The notes under the pieces are model-generated. The model had not been told where the DNA came from. It searched no databases and was given only the letters and a program-made list of their open reading frames with translations. DNA of 64,000 bases from Micromonospora chokoriensis. GTDB taxonomy: Bacteria > Actinomycetota > Actinomycetes > Mycobacteriales > Micromonosporaceae. Shown piece after piece: positions 42,352-52,114 of the stretch. The stretch lies in NCBI RefSeq assembly GCF_900091505.1, contig NZ_LT607409.1:5146001-5210000 (forward strand). Direction: 5' to 3'. Position numbers and translations under genes: made by a program. Position 1 is the stretch's first letter; every line of letters starts with the position of its first letter.

Positions 42352-43893
42352 ATGGCGGAGTCAACGGTACGGTCGGTCGAGGACCACACGCCGCGCAAAG
42401 ACCGCCAACCGACCGTGGCCCGCCGCCGTCTGCTCACCGGTGGGGCGGTCGTCGCCGCATCGCTCGTGAGCCAGAACCGCGTCGGCAGCTCCGCCCGGGG
42501 GGCGACGGCCGGCACCGAGCTGTCCGTCGGGAAGGTCGACATCACCCCGGCGGCAGGCGCGTTCCTGGCCGGTTACGGGGTGGACGTGCCCCGCCGGTCC
42601 ACCGGGACCGCCGCCGCGCTGTTCGCGCGGTGCACGATCGTCTGGTCCGCGGGCGTGCCCCATGTCATCGTCACCGCCGACGTCCTCGGTTTCGCCCGCG
42701 GCCTGCACCGGGTGATCCGCAGCCAGGTGATCAGCCTCGGCGTGACGGCGGAGAACTTCGCCCTCACGGCCACCCACACGCACAACGGCCCCGTGCTCAC
42801 CGACAAACTCGACCCGTTCATCGCCTACGCGATGACCTCCACCCAGCAGGCAGAGGTGCGCGCCTACAGCGACCAGTTGGCCGCGCGGATCGTGCACCTG
42901 GTCCGTGACACCCTCACCGGCCCCCGCACCGCGTGCACCCTCGACTACCAGGTCGCCAGCCAGCACTTCTCCTTCAACCGGGAAGGGCTCCCGTACGTCG
43001 AAGCGGACGTGCCGGTCCTGACGGCTCGTACGCCGGGCGGCGAACCCCGCGCCGTCCTGTTCAGCTACGGGTGCCACCCGGTGACAGCCGGCTCGCAGAC
43101 CATGTTCGACCCGGACTACCCCGGAGACGCGGCCGCCCGGATCGAGCAGGCGACCGGGGCGTTCGCCCAGTTCCTCCTCGGGCCGGCCGGTGACCAGGAC
43201 CCCGTCGGCGGGCGGGGCTGGGCCCAGCGGGAGCTGCGGGGCACCGCACTCGCGCAGACCGTCACGACCGCGGCGCTGCGGCCGGGTCGGCCGGTCACCG
43301 GCCCGACGACGACCCACTACCGGGAGGTGAACCTGCCGCTGGACGTGACGCCGACCGCTGACAATCTCCGGCGGGTGACCGCCTGTTACTCCGCTCGGGC
43401 GGCGAACACGGGCCTGCCGGGTTACTACCGGCGGCACGCGCGACAGATGATCGCGCAGATCGAGGCCGGCACGTTCGCGACGTCGATCCCCGTACCCGTG
43501 CAGTCCTGGCGGTTCAGCGGGACCCCGGACCTCCACCTGCTGTTGGCCGGCGGCGAGATCGTCTCCGGATACGCCGTCTACTTCCGGGCCCGATACGGCA
43601 CGTCGAGCCGGCTGCTGTTCGCCGGCTACGCGAACGAGGTACCCGCGTACCTCCCCAGTGACGAACTGCTGCGGCGCGCTTCGACGTACGCCGGCGGGAT
43701 CGACAGCGACTTCCCGGGCATCGCCGGCGGCTCGATGACGGTCTACGGCTGGTTGGGACACCTCAAAGGAAAACCGACAGCGACATCTCCCGACGGGGCA
43801 GAACAGATCCTGATCGGCGCGATCGAGGCGGCGCTGACCGCGGCACCGACGCCACGACTCACGTCCCGGGCCGGCGGCGTCCGTTGGTCGTGA
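42352..43893 (+). CDS. Secreted ceramidase-like protein
   Basis: 513 residues related to the N-terminal domain of neutral/alkaline ceramidase. Tat-type signal: TVARRRLLTGGAVVAASLV (twin Arg at 24-25). Then ELSVGKVDITPAAGAFLAGYG, VIVTADVLGF, ALTATHTHNGPVL (metal histidines) and LFSYGCHPVTAG, as in ceramidase zinc sites. It lacks the C-terminal Ig-like ceramidase domain, so a different amide may be cleaved. No ribosome site precedes the ATG; a TTGACC about 35 bases upstream suggests a leaderless or short-leader transcript. Confidence 0.8.
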   Translation: MAESTVRSVEDHTPRKDRQPTVARRRLLTGGAVVAASLVSQNRVGSSARGATAGTELSVGKVDITPAAGAFLAGYGVDVPRRSTGTAAALFARCTIVWSAGVPHVIVTADVLGFARGLHRVIRSQVISLGVTAENFALTATHTHNGPVLTDKLDPFIAYAMTSTQQAEVRAYSDQLAARIVHLVRDTLTGPRTACTLDYQVASQHFSFNREGLPYVEADVPVLTARTPGGEPRAVLFSYGCHPVTAGSQTMFDPDYPGDAAARIEQATGAFAQFLLGPAGDQDPVGGRGWAQRELRGTALAQTVTTAALRPGRPVTGPTTTHYREVNLPLDVTPTADNLRRVTACYSARAANTGLPGYYRRHARQMIAQIEAGTFATSIPVPVQSWRFSGTPDLHLLLAGGEIVSGYAVYFRARYGTSSRLLFAGYANEVPAYLPSDELLRRASTYAGGIDSDFPGIAGGSMTVYGWLGHLKGKPTATSPDGAEQILIGAIEAALTAAPTPRLTSRAGGVRWS

Positions 43894-43997
43894 GGCACAG
43901 CCGGTCGTCAGGAACTCGCCGCGGCTCTCGTGCACAGGACGGAGGAGGCGCCAACCCGACATCGGTCACCACGTCGTTTCATCCTCTGGAGGTCCAC

Positions 43998-44834
43998 GTG
44001 TTACGTCGACTCATCACCTCGTCCCTTGCGGTCATGGCACTGCTCCTGGCCACGACGGCCACACCGGCGGTCGCGGCCGGTTACATGTTCAAGCCGGGGC
44101 ACCCGATGTTCCTCGAGAAGAAGAACAACCTCAACAAGTACTGCACCGGCGGCTACGCCGTTCGGGGCTCGTCCGGCATGTTCATCGCCACCGCCGGGCA
44201 CTGTTTCGGCATCGCCGGTCTCCCGCCAGCGGCTCAGCGCATCGTCTACGGCACCGACACCCGCTTCGGATACGCGATCAGGAACGACAACGTCGGCGAC
44301 TACTGGGGCGACAACAGTTTCGACGGAGCGTTGGTCCAGCTCGACTCGGGCAACGACGCCCAGCAGATCGTCGTCGACCCGTTGACGGGCCGGTCGCCGG
44401 GCAACGGGCGGGTGACCGGCTACTACCGCAACAGCGCCCTCTCCCAGGGCTTCGTCATCGGCAAGATGGGTCGGACCACCGGGTGGACCGAAGGCGTCGT
44501 GACGAGCTGGCAGGTGATCACCTACGACGACGGCATGCGCGACTATCTCCTGTGCTCCACCGTGCCGGCGGCCGGTGGTGACAGCGGTGGGCCGGTCTGG
44601 CGGTGGGACGCCAACGGGGTCATGGCGATCGGGATCGTGGTCTCCGGGGGGAACGGGGGGATGTGTTTCAACCCCATCGAGAACGTCCTCTCCCGGTTCG
44701 GGGCCTGGCTGCCGGTGTTCGCCGCGAGCAGCGCCACGACCACGACGTCAGCCGCCCAGCCTCGGGTCGTGACCGAACGCGTCGGGCCAGCGGTCCCGGT
44801 CAACCTCACGCCGGTCAGGGGTGAGCGACTCTAG
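43998..44834 (+). CDS. Secreted S1-family serine protease (chymotrypsin-like)
   Basis: 278 residues. Signal peptide (LITSSLAVMALLLATTATPAVAA). Triad: FIATAGHCF (His), NSFDGALVQLD (Asp), VPAAGGDSGGPVW (Ser). The layout with GGYAVRGSSGMFIATAGHC resembles streptogrisin/alpha-lytic protease relatives without a long propeptide. A 35-residue Thr/Val-rich tail follows the domain. GTG 43998 is chosen for CTGGAGG upstream. The last 20 bases overlap the 3' end of the convergent SARP gene. Confidence 0.9.
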   Translation: MLRRLITSSLAVMALLLATTATPAVAAGYMFKPGHPMFLEKKNNLNKYCTGGYAVRGSSGMFIATAGHCFGIAGLPPAAQRIVYGTDTRFGYAIRNDNVGDYWGDNSFDGALVQLDSGNDAQQIVVDPLTGRSPGNGRVTGYYRNSALSQGFVIGKMGRTTGWTEGVVTSWQVITYDDGMRDYLLCSTVPAAGGDSGGPVWRWDANGVMAIGIVVSGGNGGMCFNPIENVLSRFGAWLPVFAASSATTTTSAAQPRVVTERVGPAVPVNLTPVRGERL

Positions 44835-47800
44835 GGCGTTCACCCCTGAGCAGCAGGTCGTCCATCAGCTCGCGGATCCGGGCGGCGGCTGCGGCGACCG
44901 GTCGCCCGCGCCACGCGACCAGCAACGACTCGCGCCGCTCCTCGTCAGCGAGGGCGGCGTCGAGTCGTTCGGCCCGCCCGGGTGGGAAGAACATCCCGAC
45001 GTGGGTGCCGACCCGGGTGGCGAGCATGAACAGTTCCCGCGCGGTCTCGTCGTCACCACGGTACGCCGCGAGCTCGGCGCCGCCCTGCGCCCACGCGCCG
45101 ATGATGGGTAGGTCCTTCGAGGCGAGCGCGTCGTCCCGGGCGAGGGTCAACAGGGCGACCGCGTGCGCGTCGGGGTTCTCCCCCGGCACCGGTCGCTCCT
45201 GCGCCACCCGCAGGTCCAGGACCGCCACGGCGACGCGCAGCATGGCCTGCGGTTGTGACTGCGGGCTCGTCCAGCCGGCCAGGATCCGGGTGACCCGGGC
45301 ACCGCACGCACGGGCCTCGTCGTACTGCTGACGCTGCCAGGCCAGGTGGGCAAGCCCGAGGCAGGCGACCGCGGCGTCCACCGCCTCGCCGTCGCCCGGG
45401 GCGGCCGTCTCCACCAGTCGTCGTTCGGCCTCCCCGTCACCGGTCAGGGCGAGCTGCACGTCCAGCCGTACCCGGATCGACCGGGCGTCCTGGGTGGCAC
45501 CGATCATCTCCATGTGGCGGACGCTGCGCGCCAGCCACCCGGCCGACCCGGTGTCCGCGCTGGGATCGAGGAACTGCCCGACGGCACCCGCCGCCATCGC
45601 CATGCCCCAGTGGTCACCGGCGACCGCGAAGCGGTGGTATGCCTGCTCGGCATCGGCGACCGACGCCTCGGGCATGCCGCCGTTCTCCCGGACCGCGGCC
45701 CGGGCGAACAAACCGAGTGCCTGCACGTACAGGTCGGGATGCGTGACCATCTCGTCGGCCGCCTTCAGGCTGCGGTCCGGGTCGGCCGTGTCGAACTGGG
45801 GCAGCGCGGACGCGAGGATCGTCAACCGGGACGACACCTCGTCGGGTCGCTCGGCGAGGAGCGTCCGCAGCGCCCGCCGGGCGAGCACCGCGAGCCGCAG
45901 TTCACCGCTGATGCCCGAGTTCACCCCGGTCAGCAGGCACAACCAGGCGAGCCGGTCGGCGTCGGGTAGCGGTCGGCCGGCACCACGACCGTGCAGGATC
46001 GCCGAGTGGCGTCGTCGGACCGGGTCGTCGACACCCATCATTCCGCGCGCCCACCCGAGGACCTCCAGGTGCAGGCCGCGCACCGTCCAGAGGTGGAGCA
46101 GCGCCGTCGCGACGTCGACGGTGGCCGGCTCGTCGTCCGCGGCGAGCGCCCAGCGCAGGGCCGCGAGCAGGTTGTCCTGCTCGGCGGCGCAGCTGTGCAG
46201 CGCCTCCACCTGGTCGGGGCCGACGAACCGGCCGGCGAGCGCGACGGCTCGCTCCCGGGCCCACGCGACCAGCCCGGTCATGGCCGCCCCTCGGGCACCG
46301 ACCGCGTCGAGCCGGGCTTCGCCGTACTCACGGACTGTTTCGAGCATCCGGTAGCGCGGCGGGCCGTCCCCCTCGACCAGGGTCAACAGGGACTGTTCGA
46401 CGAGTGCCGCCAGGCCGCGACGGACCTCCGGGGTCTGCGCGACGGCGGCGGCGAGGTCCGCGGTGAAGGGCGCGGGGATGACCGCGATCCGTTGCAGCAG
46501 GTCGCGGTCGTCTCCAGCGAGCAGCTCCCTGCTCCAGTCGACGAGCGCCCACAGGCTCGCGTGCCGCTCCGGCAGGCCGCGCAGGGCGTCGTCGAGCAGC
46601 GCGAACCGGTCGGTCAGCCCGGCGAGCACGTCGTCGATCGGCATGTGCCGTAGTCGCGCCGCGGCCAACTCGAGGGCCAGGGGCAGGTTGTCGAGCCGGT
46701 GGCAGAGGGCCAGCGCCCGCGCGGTGTCCCAGGTGGGCACCGCGCCGCCGGCCCGGGCCCGGGATTCGAGGACGGCGAGCGCGTCGGCGTCGGGCAGCGC
46801 GGTCAGCCGGTGCACCAGTTCGCCGGCCAGGCCCAGCGGGGCCCGGCTGGTGGCGAGCACCGCGGCCTCCGGGGACGCCACCGCGACCAGGTCCGCCACG
46901 ACGGTGGCCACCGCGTCGAGGACGTGCTCGCAGTTGTCGAGCACGACCAGCCCGTCGAGGTCGGGTGCGACGGCGCGAAGGCGTTCCTCCGGGCTGAGCA
47001 CCCGCCGTTCCAGGCCGAGATTGCCACCGGTGGACGAGGTGTCCGCGCCCCCGAGGGCGGCGAGCACTGTGGGCAGCACCTCGTCGGGCGAGCGCAGGCC
47101 GGCCAGTTCGATCACGCGTACCGACTGCCCGGCCGCGGCCGTGCGCCGCGCCACCTCGGCGGCGAGGCGGGTCTTGCCCGCGCCGCCGGATGCCACGATC
47201 GTCACCACCGCCGCGTCGGCGAGTGCCTCCGCCACGGCCTCGACGTCCCGTTCCCGGCCGACGATGGCGGTCATCGGCCGACGCCAGGCGGTCGGCAGGG
47301 CGATCCGCGCCGGTTGCCGGGGGGTCTCCGCGACGGCCGGGGTGGTCAGCTCACCGCGCAACAGCGCGAGGTGGACCTGTGTGATCACCGGCGACGGATC
47401 GGTGCCGTACCGGTCGGCCAGCTCGACCCGGAGTCGTTCGACCACCTCCAGCGCCTCCGCCTCCCGCCCCTGGGCGGCGAGGATCCGGACGAGCAGGGCG
47501 GCCGAGGGCTCGTCCGGCGGCGTACGCGCGGCGAGCCGGCTCAGGTCGGCCTCGTCGAACGGGCCCACACCGGCGAGGGCCGCCTGCGCGCGAAGCGCGG
47601 CGACATCGGCGAACAGGCGGGTGTCCTCGGCGCTGACCAGCTCCGGCACCTCGGGGAAGAGGGCGCGTGCCTCGTCGGCGAGGCTGCGGGCGGCCGGCAG
47701 ATCGCCGCTGTCGAAGGCGGTCCGCGCCCGGTCGACCAGCGTCCGCGCCTCGACCGCGTCGACGGTCACCTCCTCGGCGGGCAGCCGGTATCCGCCGGGC

Positions 47801-48042
47801 ACCGCGACCACGGACAGTCCGAGGCGGCGCACCCGGGACACGAGTGCCTGCACGGCGCCCGTCGCGTCGTCGGGTGGGGCGCCGTCCCAGACGGCGTCCA
47901 CGAGCAGGCTTGTGGAGACCGCCCGTCCCCGCGCGTCGACGAGCGCGCGAACCACCGCCGCGAGCCGGTCACCTCGAACGGGTTGGCCGTCGACAGCGAA
48001 CGGACCGAGGGTGGTGATCTGCACGGACCCAGCATCCCCCAC
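44815..48042 (-). CDS. SARP/AfsR-type regulator with NB-ARC ATPase domain
   Basis: 1075-residue cytosolic regulator. OmpR-like winged helix (about 7-90: QITTLGPFAVDGQPV...LVDAVWDG...VSRVRRLG...GGYRL), BTAD domain (about 95-235), NB-ARC/STAND ATPase from about 255 with Walker A SGGAGKTRL (about 283-291), Walker B LVVLDNCEHVLD and RxP-type GLPLALELAAARL region, then helical repeats to the C terminus. Such proteins activate secondary-metabolite or stress genes upon ATP-dependent assembly. The start is GTG 48042 or, more likely by homology, GTG 48024. No biosynthetic cluster is next to it; its targets are unknown. It ends in a 20-bp overlap with the protease gene. Confidence 0.92.
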   Translation of the reverse strand: MGDAGSVQITTLGPFAVDGQPVRGDRLAAVVRALVDARGRAVSTSLLVDAVWDGAPPDDATGAVQALVSRVRRLGLSVVAVPGGYRLPAEEVTVDAVEARTLVDRARTAFDSGDLPAARSLADEARALFPEVPELVSAEDTRLFADVAALRAQAALAGVGPFDEADLSRLAARTPPDEPSAALLVRILAAQGREAEALEVVERLRVELADRYGTDPSPVITQVHLALLRGELTTPAVAETPRQPARIALPTAWRRPMTAIVGRERDVEAVAEALADAAVVTIVASGGAGKTRLAAEVARRTAAAGQSVRVIELAGLRSPDEVLPTVLAALGGADTSSTGGNLGLERRVLSPEERLRAVAPDLDGLVVLDNCEHVLDAVATVVADLVAVASPEAAVLATSRAPLGLAGELVHRLTALPDADALAVLESRARAGGAVPTWDTARALALCHRLDNLPLALELAAARLRHMPIDDVLAGLTDRFALLDDALRGLPERHASLWALVDWSRELLAGDDRDLLQRIAVIPAPFTADLAAAVAQTPEVRRGLAALVEQSLLTLVEGDGPPRYRMLETVREYGEARLDAVGARGAAMTGLVAWARERAVALAGRFVGPDQVEALHSCAAEQDNLLAALRWALAADDEPATVDVATALLHLWTVRGLHLEVLGWARGMMGVDDPVRRRHSAILHGRGAGRPLPDADRLAWLCLLTGVNSGISGELRLAVLARRALRTLLAERPDEVSSRLTILASALPQFDTADPDRSLKAADEMVTHPDLYVQALGLFARAAVRENGGMPEASVADAEQAYHRFAVAGDHWGMAMAAGAVGQFLDPSADTGSAGWLARSVRHMEMIGATQDARSIRVRLDVQLALTGDGEAERRLVETAAPGDGEAVDAAVACLGLAHLAWQRQQYDEARACGARVTRILAGWTSPQSQPQAMLRVAVAVLDLRVAQERPVPGENPDAHAVALLTLARDDALASKDLPIIGAWAQGGAELAAYRGDDETARELFMLATRVGTHVGMFFPPGRAERLDAALADEERRESLLVAWRGRPVAAAAARIRELMDDLLLRGERPRVAHP

Positions 48043-48099
48043 GTACGCGAGCCCGCGACGACCGCCGGTCCATCCCGCTGACCTGACCCGATGGGCGAC

Positions 48100-48137
48100 T
48101 TGACACGCCAGCGATTCGTTAGGTTAGCCTAACCTCA
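48100..48137 (+). promoter_or_regulatory. Iron box (IdeR/DmdR) over the siderophore-uptake promoter
   Basis: TTAGGTTAGCCTAACCT at 48119-48135 matches the actinobacterial iron box TTAGGTTAGGCTAACCTAA almost perfectly. A TTGACA (-35) lies at 48100-48105, so the box covers the -10 region. The box ends at the ATG at 48137, so the mRNA is probably leaderless. With iron, IdeR/DmdR should bind and shut off the operon. Confidence 0.9.
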
Positions 48138-48970
48138 TGCAGAACGAGTTGGCGTCGGCCAACGGGGGGCGCAGCCTGTCCGGCGTCGACCTCCGTCTGG
48201 GTTACCACGGTGTGCCGGTGGTGCACGGCGCCATGATCGACCTTCGCGCGGGCGCCGTGACGGCCCTCGTCGGACCCAACGGCAGCGGCAAGTCCACCCT
48301 GCTGCGGGCCCTGGCCCGCCTGCACCCGATCGACTCCGGTCTGGTCCACCTCGCCGACGGCGTCGCCGCCGCGAGCCTGCCGTCGCGGGAGTTCGCCCGT
48401 CGGGTCACCCTGCTCGCGCAGAGCCGTCCGGTGCCCAGCGGTGTCACCGTCCACGACGTCGTGGGCTACGGCCGGCACCCCTACCGGGGACGCTGGCGCA
48501 CCGAGGATCCGGACGGTCCCGCCGCCATCGCCCGCGCCATGGACGTCACCGGCGTCGCCGCGATGGCCGAGCGGCCGGTCGACGAACTCTCCGGCGGCGA
48601 GTTGCAGCGGGTGTGGCTGGCCACCTGCCTGGCCCAGGACACTCCGGTGCTGCTGCTCGACGAACCCACCACCTTCCTCGACCTGCGCTACCAGGTGGAG
48701 ATCCTGGACCTGGTCCGTGACCTCGCCGACGACCACGGCGTCGCCGTCGGCGTCGTCCTGCACGACCTCAACCAGGCCGCCGCCGTGGCGGACGAGGTGG
48801 TCCTGCTGCACCAGGGCAGGGTCCGCGCCACCGGCACCCCGGCCACCGTGTTCACCGAGGAAGCCCTCACCGAGACCTACGGCATCCGCATCGAGGTGAC
48901 CACCGATCCGATCAGCGGACTGGTCACCACCCGCCCCGTCGGGCGGCACGCGGTCCGCGCCCTGGTCTGA
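48137..48970 (+). CDS. Iron-siderophore ABC transporter ATP-binding protein (FecE/FhuC-like)
   Basis: 277-residue ATPase. Walker A GPNGSGKSTLLRAL, Q-loop TLLAQSRPVPSGVTVHDVV, YGRHPYRGRW (siderophore-class marker), signature LSGGELQRVWLATCLAQ, Walker B LLLLDEPTTFLDL, switch VLHDLNQAA. First gene of the iron-boxed operon; the ATG touches the box, and no ribosome site is present. It powers the double permease encoded two genes on. Confidence 0.95.
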   Translation: MQNELASANGGRSLSGVDLRLGYHGVPVVHGAMIDLRAGAVTALVGPNGSGKSTLLRALARLHPIDSGLVHLADGVAAASLPSREFARRVTLLAQSRPVPSGVTVHDVVGYGRHPYRGRWRTEDPDGPAAIARAMDVTGVAAMAERPVDELSGGELQRVWLATCLAQDTPVLLLDEPTTFLDLRYQVEILDLVRDLADDHGVAVGVVLHDLNQAAAVADEVVLLHQGRVRATGTPATVFTEEALTETYGIRIEVTTDPISGLVTTRPVGRHAVRALV

Positions 48971-49003
48971 AACACCCCTCATCCCCAGTAGAGAAAGACC
49001 GTC

Positions 49004-49987
49004 ATGACCCGTACCCGTTTCACCGCCCTCATCGCCGTCGTGGCCGCCCTGACACTCGGCGCCTGCGGCACCACCGAGAAGGCCGCCACTCCCGAGACGT
49101 CCGCCTCGGCGGCCGGCGGGCCGGTCACCCTCACCGACAGCCGCGGCAAGGAGATCACCCTCAAGGCCCCGGCGACCAAGGTCGTCGGACTCGAGTGGGG
49201 TGAGGTCGAGATGCTGGTCAGCCTCGGCGTCATGCCGGTCGGCGTGGCCGACCCGAAGGGCTACGGCACCTGGGTCACCTCCGCGAAGCTCGACCCGAGC
49301 GTCAAGGACGTCGGCGCTCGCGGCGAACCCAGCATCGACTCGATCGTCGCCCTCCAACCCGACCTCGTCGTGATGGAGGACGACCGGGGCGGCGCCATCG
49401 TCAGTCAGCTGGAGAAGTTCGTCCCCGTCGTGGTCGCCAAGGCCAGCGACGCCACCGACAACCTCGGCCGGATGCGCGCGGACCTCAACATGATCGCGAA
49501 GGCCGTCGGCAAGACCGCGCAGGCGGAGAAGCTGCTCGCCGACTTCGACACGGCCATCGCCGACGGCAAGAAGAAGATCGCCGACGCGGGCGCCGCCGGC
49601 CGGCCGTTCGCCATCGCCGACGGTTGGAAGGAGGGCAGCACCGTCAGCATCCGGATGTTCGGCAAGGGTGCGCTCGTCTCCCAGATCGGCATCCAGCTCG
49701 GCCTCACCAACGCCTGGACCGGCAAGACCGATGAGGTGTGGGGCCTCGGCCAGACCGACGTCGAGGGCATGACCGTGCTCAAGGACCCGAACGTGCACCT
49801 CTTCTACAACGCCTCCGACGGCGACGACGTGTTCGCCGACGGGCTCGCCGGCAACGCCATCTGGAAGTCGCTGCCCTTCGTGCAGAAGGGCAACCTGCAC
49901 AGGATGCCCAACGGCATCTGGACCTTCGGTGGGCCGCTCTCCGGCAAGCAGTACATCGACGAACTCGTCAAGACGTACGCGGTGTGA
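49004..49987 (+). CDS. Iron-siderophore-binding lipoprotein
   Basis: 327 residues; lipoprotein signal ending LTLGAC (Cys about 21). Type III binding-protein (FecB/FepB) pattern: VTLTDSRGKEITLKAPATKVVGLEWGEVEMLVSLGV, IDSIVALQPDLVVMEDDRGG, a long connecting helix, and LGQTDVEGMTVLKDPNVHLFYNASD. It captures ferric siderophores outside. Starts 33 bases after the ATPase gene and overlaps the permease gene (GTGA). The siderophore specificity is not evident; no siderophore synthesis gene is nearby. Confidence 0.93.
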   Translation: MTRTRFTALIAVVAALTLGACGTTEKAATPETSASAAGGPVTLTDSRGKEITLKAPATKVVGLEWGEVEMLVSLGVMPVGVADPKGYGTWVTSAKLDPSVKDVGARGEPSIDSIVALQPDLVVMEDDRGGAIVSQLEKFVPVVVAKASDATDNLGRMRADLNMIAKAVGKTAQAEKLLADFDTAIADGKKKIADAGAAGRPFAIADGWKEGSTVSIRMFGKGALVSQIGIQLGLTNAWTGKTDEVWGLGQTDVEGMTVLKDPNVHLFYNASDGDDVFADGLAGNAIWKSLPFVQKGNLHRMPNGIWTFGGPLSGKQYIDELVKTYAV

Positions 49988-52092
49988 GCGTGCTGAACGC
50001 ACCCCCACGCCCGGAGTCGGCCACCCGGCCGGCTCCGGGCGGGCGCCTGGCCGTGCCCCGCGTCGCCGGGGTCTTCGTCGCCGCGATCCTGCTGCTGCTC
50101 GTGGTCGGGGCGGTGCACCTCACCCAGGGCACCTCGACCGTCGGGGCCCTCGACCTGCTCCGGCTCGTGACCGGCGGCGACGACGAGGCGGCCCGCGTCC
50201 TGATCGCCTCCCGGCTGCCCCGGCTGCTCGCCGGGCTGGCCATCGGTGTGGCCCTCGGGTTCGCCGGCGCGGCGTTGCAGTCGATCGCCCGCAACCCGCT
50301 CGCCTCCCCCGACACCCTCGCGGTCAACGCCGGCGCCCACCTGGCGATCGTCACCGTCGCCGCGTTCGGCATCTCGTTACCGGCGCTGCCCGCCGGCGGC
50401 CTCGCCTTCGGTGGAGGGTTGGCCGCCGCCGGCCTGGTGATGGCGATGTCCGCCGGCGGGCAGGCCGGCACCACCCGGCTGATCCTCGCCGGCTCGGCGA
50501 CGGCGCTCGCGCTCGGGTCGGTGACCACCCTGTTGCTGCTCCTCTTCGAGCAGGCCACCATCGGTCTGTTCGCCTGGGGCAACGGCTCGCTGGTGCAGAG
50601 CGACCTGACCGCGCTGACCCAGCTCGCCCCGGTGATCCTGGGCGCAGCCCTCGTGCTCGTGCTGCTCGGACACCGCCTCGACATCCTCGCCCTGGGCGAC
50701 GACACCGCCACCGTGCTCGGCCTCGACGTACGGCGTACCCGGCTCATCGTCATGGTGCTGGCCGTGCTGCTCTCCGCCGCCGCGGTCACCCTCACCGGCC
50801 CGGTCGGCTTCGTCGGCCTGTGCGCCCCGGTCATCGTGCGGCTGCTCGGCCCCGTGGTGCCGGGGGTGCACCGGCACCGCGTCCTGCTGCCGTTGTCCGG
50901 CATCGCCGGGGTCATCATCGTGCTCGGCTCCGACGTGCTGCTCCGGGCCGCGATGGGCGGGCAGGCCGGTGTGGACATCCCGACCGGCGTGGTCACCACC
51001 CTGTTCGGCGCGGCGATCCTCATCTGGCTGGCCCGCCGGCACCGCGACGCGGGCCCCACCCGCCGCCCGCCCGGCGGGCACGCGGCCGTCCGCTCCGCCG
51101 CCTTCCACCGTGGCGTCGTCGCCGTCACCGCCGTCGTGACCATCTGCGCCGTGGCGGTCGGCATGCTCCTCGGCGACACGTGGGTGCTGCTCGGGGATGT
51201 CGTCAACTGGATCAACGGCAGCACCGGGCCCGCGTACACCTTCGTGCTGGACCAGCGGTGGCCGCGCGTCGCCGCGGCGGTCCTGGCCGGCGCGGCGCTC
51301 GCGGTCGCCGGCACCACAGTGCAGGCGGTCTGCCGCAACCCGCTGGCCGAACCCGGCATCCTCGGCATCACCGCCGGTGCCGGGCTCGGGGCGGTCACCC
51401 TGCTCACCTTCGTGCCGTTGGCCGGCGTGTGGGCCGTCTCCGGCGTCGCCGGGCTCGGCGCGATGGCGGCGTTCGCCCTGGTGTACGGCCTGGCCTGGCG
51501 CGGTGGGCTGAGTTCCGACCGGCTGGTGCTGATCGGCTTCGGCGCCTGGCAGGGCGGCATGGCAGTGATCACCTTCCTGGTCGTCGCCTTCGACCCGTGG
51601 AACACCGGGAAGGCGTTGACCTGGCTCTCCGGCTCCACCTACGGGCGGACGCCGACCCAGGTGCTGCCGGTGCTGATCGCCCTGCTCGTGCTCACCCCGG
51701 CAGTGGTCGCCGCCCGTCGGGAGCTCGACCTGATGGCGTTGGACGACGACACGCCCCGGGTGCTGGGCGTCCGCCTGGAACGCACCCGGTTGGTGGCGCT
51801 CGGCGCGGCGGCGCTGCTCACGTCCACCGCGGTCTCGGCCGTCGGGGTCATCGGCTTCGTCGGCCTGGTCGCCCCGCACGCCGCGCGGGCCCTGGTGGGC
51901 GGGCGGCACTCCCGGGTGCTTCCGGTGGCCGCCCTGCTCGGCGCGGCGCTGGTCAGCATCGCCGACACCCTCGGCCGGACGATCATCGCCCCGGCCCAGG
52001 TCCCCGCCGGCCTGGTCACCGCCATGATCGGCACCCCGTACTTCGTCTGGTTGCTGTGGCGCTCCCGCGCCGTGACGAACAACCCCCGCTAG
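49984..52092 (+). CDS. Fused double FecCD permease (FhuB-like)
   Basis: 702-residue protein comprising two complete FecCD permease halves in one chain, about 20 helices. Each half shows the family motifs: RLPRLLAGLAIGVALGFAGAALQSIARNPLASPDTL and RWPRVAAAVLAGAALAVAGTTVQAVCRNPLAEPGILG; LTGPVGFVGLCAPVIVRLLGP and AVGVIGFVGLVAPHAARALVG. Fusion as in E. coli FhuB makes a single-gene channel, so no heterodimer is needed. GTG 49984 overlaps the binding-protein stop. The linker around residue 345-370 is Arg/Pro-rich. Confidence 0.95.
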   Translation: MSVLNAPPRPESATRPAPGGRLAVPRVAGVFVAAILLLLVVGAVHLTQGTSTVGALDLLRLVTGGDDEAARVLIASRLPRLLAGLAIGVALGFAGAALQSIARNPLASPDTLAVNAGAHLAIVTVAAFGISLPALPAGGLAFGGGLAAAGLVMAMSAGGQAGTTRLILAGSATALALGSVTTLLLLLFEQATIGLFAWGNGSLVQSDLTALTQLAPVILGAALVLVLLGHRLDILALGDDTATVLGLDVRRTRLIVMVLAVLLSAAAVTLTGPVGFVGLCAPVIVRLLGPVVPGVHRHRVLLPLSGIAGVIIVLGSDVLLRAAMGGQAGVDIPTGVVTTLFGAAILIWLARRHRDAGPTRRPPGGHAAVRSAAFHRGVVAVTAVVTICAVAVGMLLGDTWVLLGDVVNWINGSTGPAYTFVLDQRWPRVAAAVLAGAALAVAGTTVQAVCRNPLAEPGILGITAGAGLGAVTLLTFVPLAGVWAVSGVAGLGAMAAFALVYGLAWRGGLSSDRLVLIGFGAWQGGMAVITFLVVAFDPWNTGKALTWLSGSTYGRTPTQVLPVLIALLVLTPAVVAARRELDLMALDDDTPRVLGVRLERTRLVALGAAALLTSTAVSAVGVIGFVGLVAPHAARALVGGRHSRVLPVAALLGAALVSIADTLGRTIIAPAQVPAGLVTAMIGTPYFVWLLWRSRAVTNNPR

Positions 52093-52114
52093 CCGTCGAG
52101 CCGAGAGAGGCACC

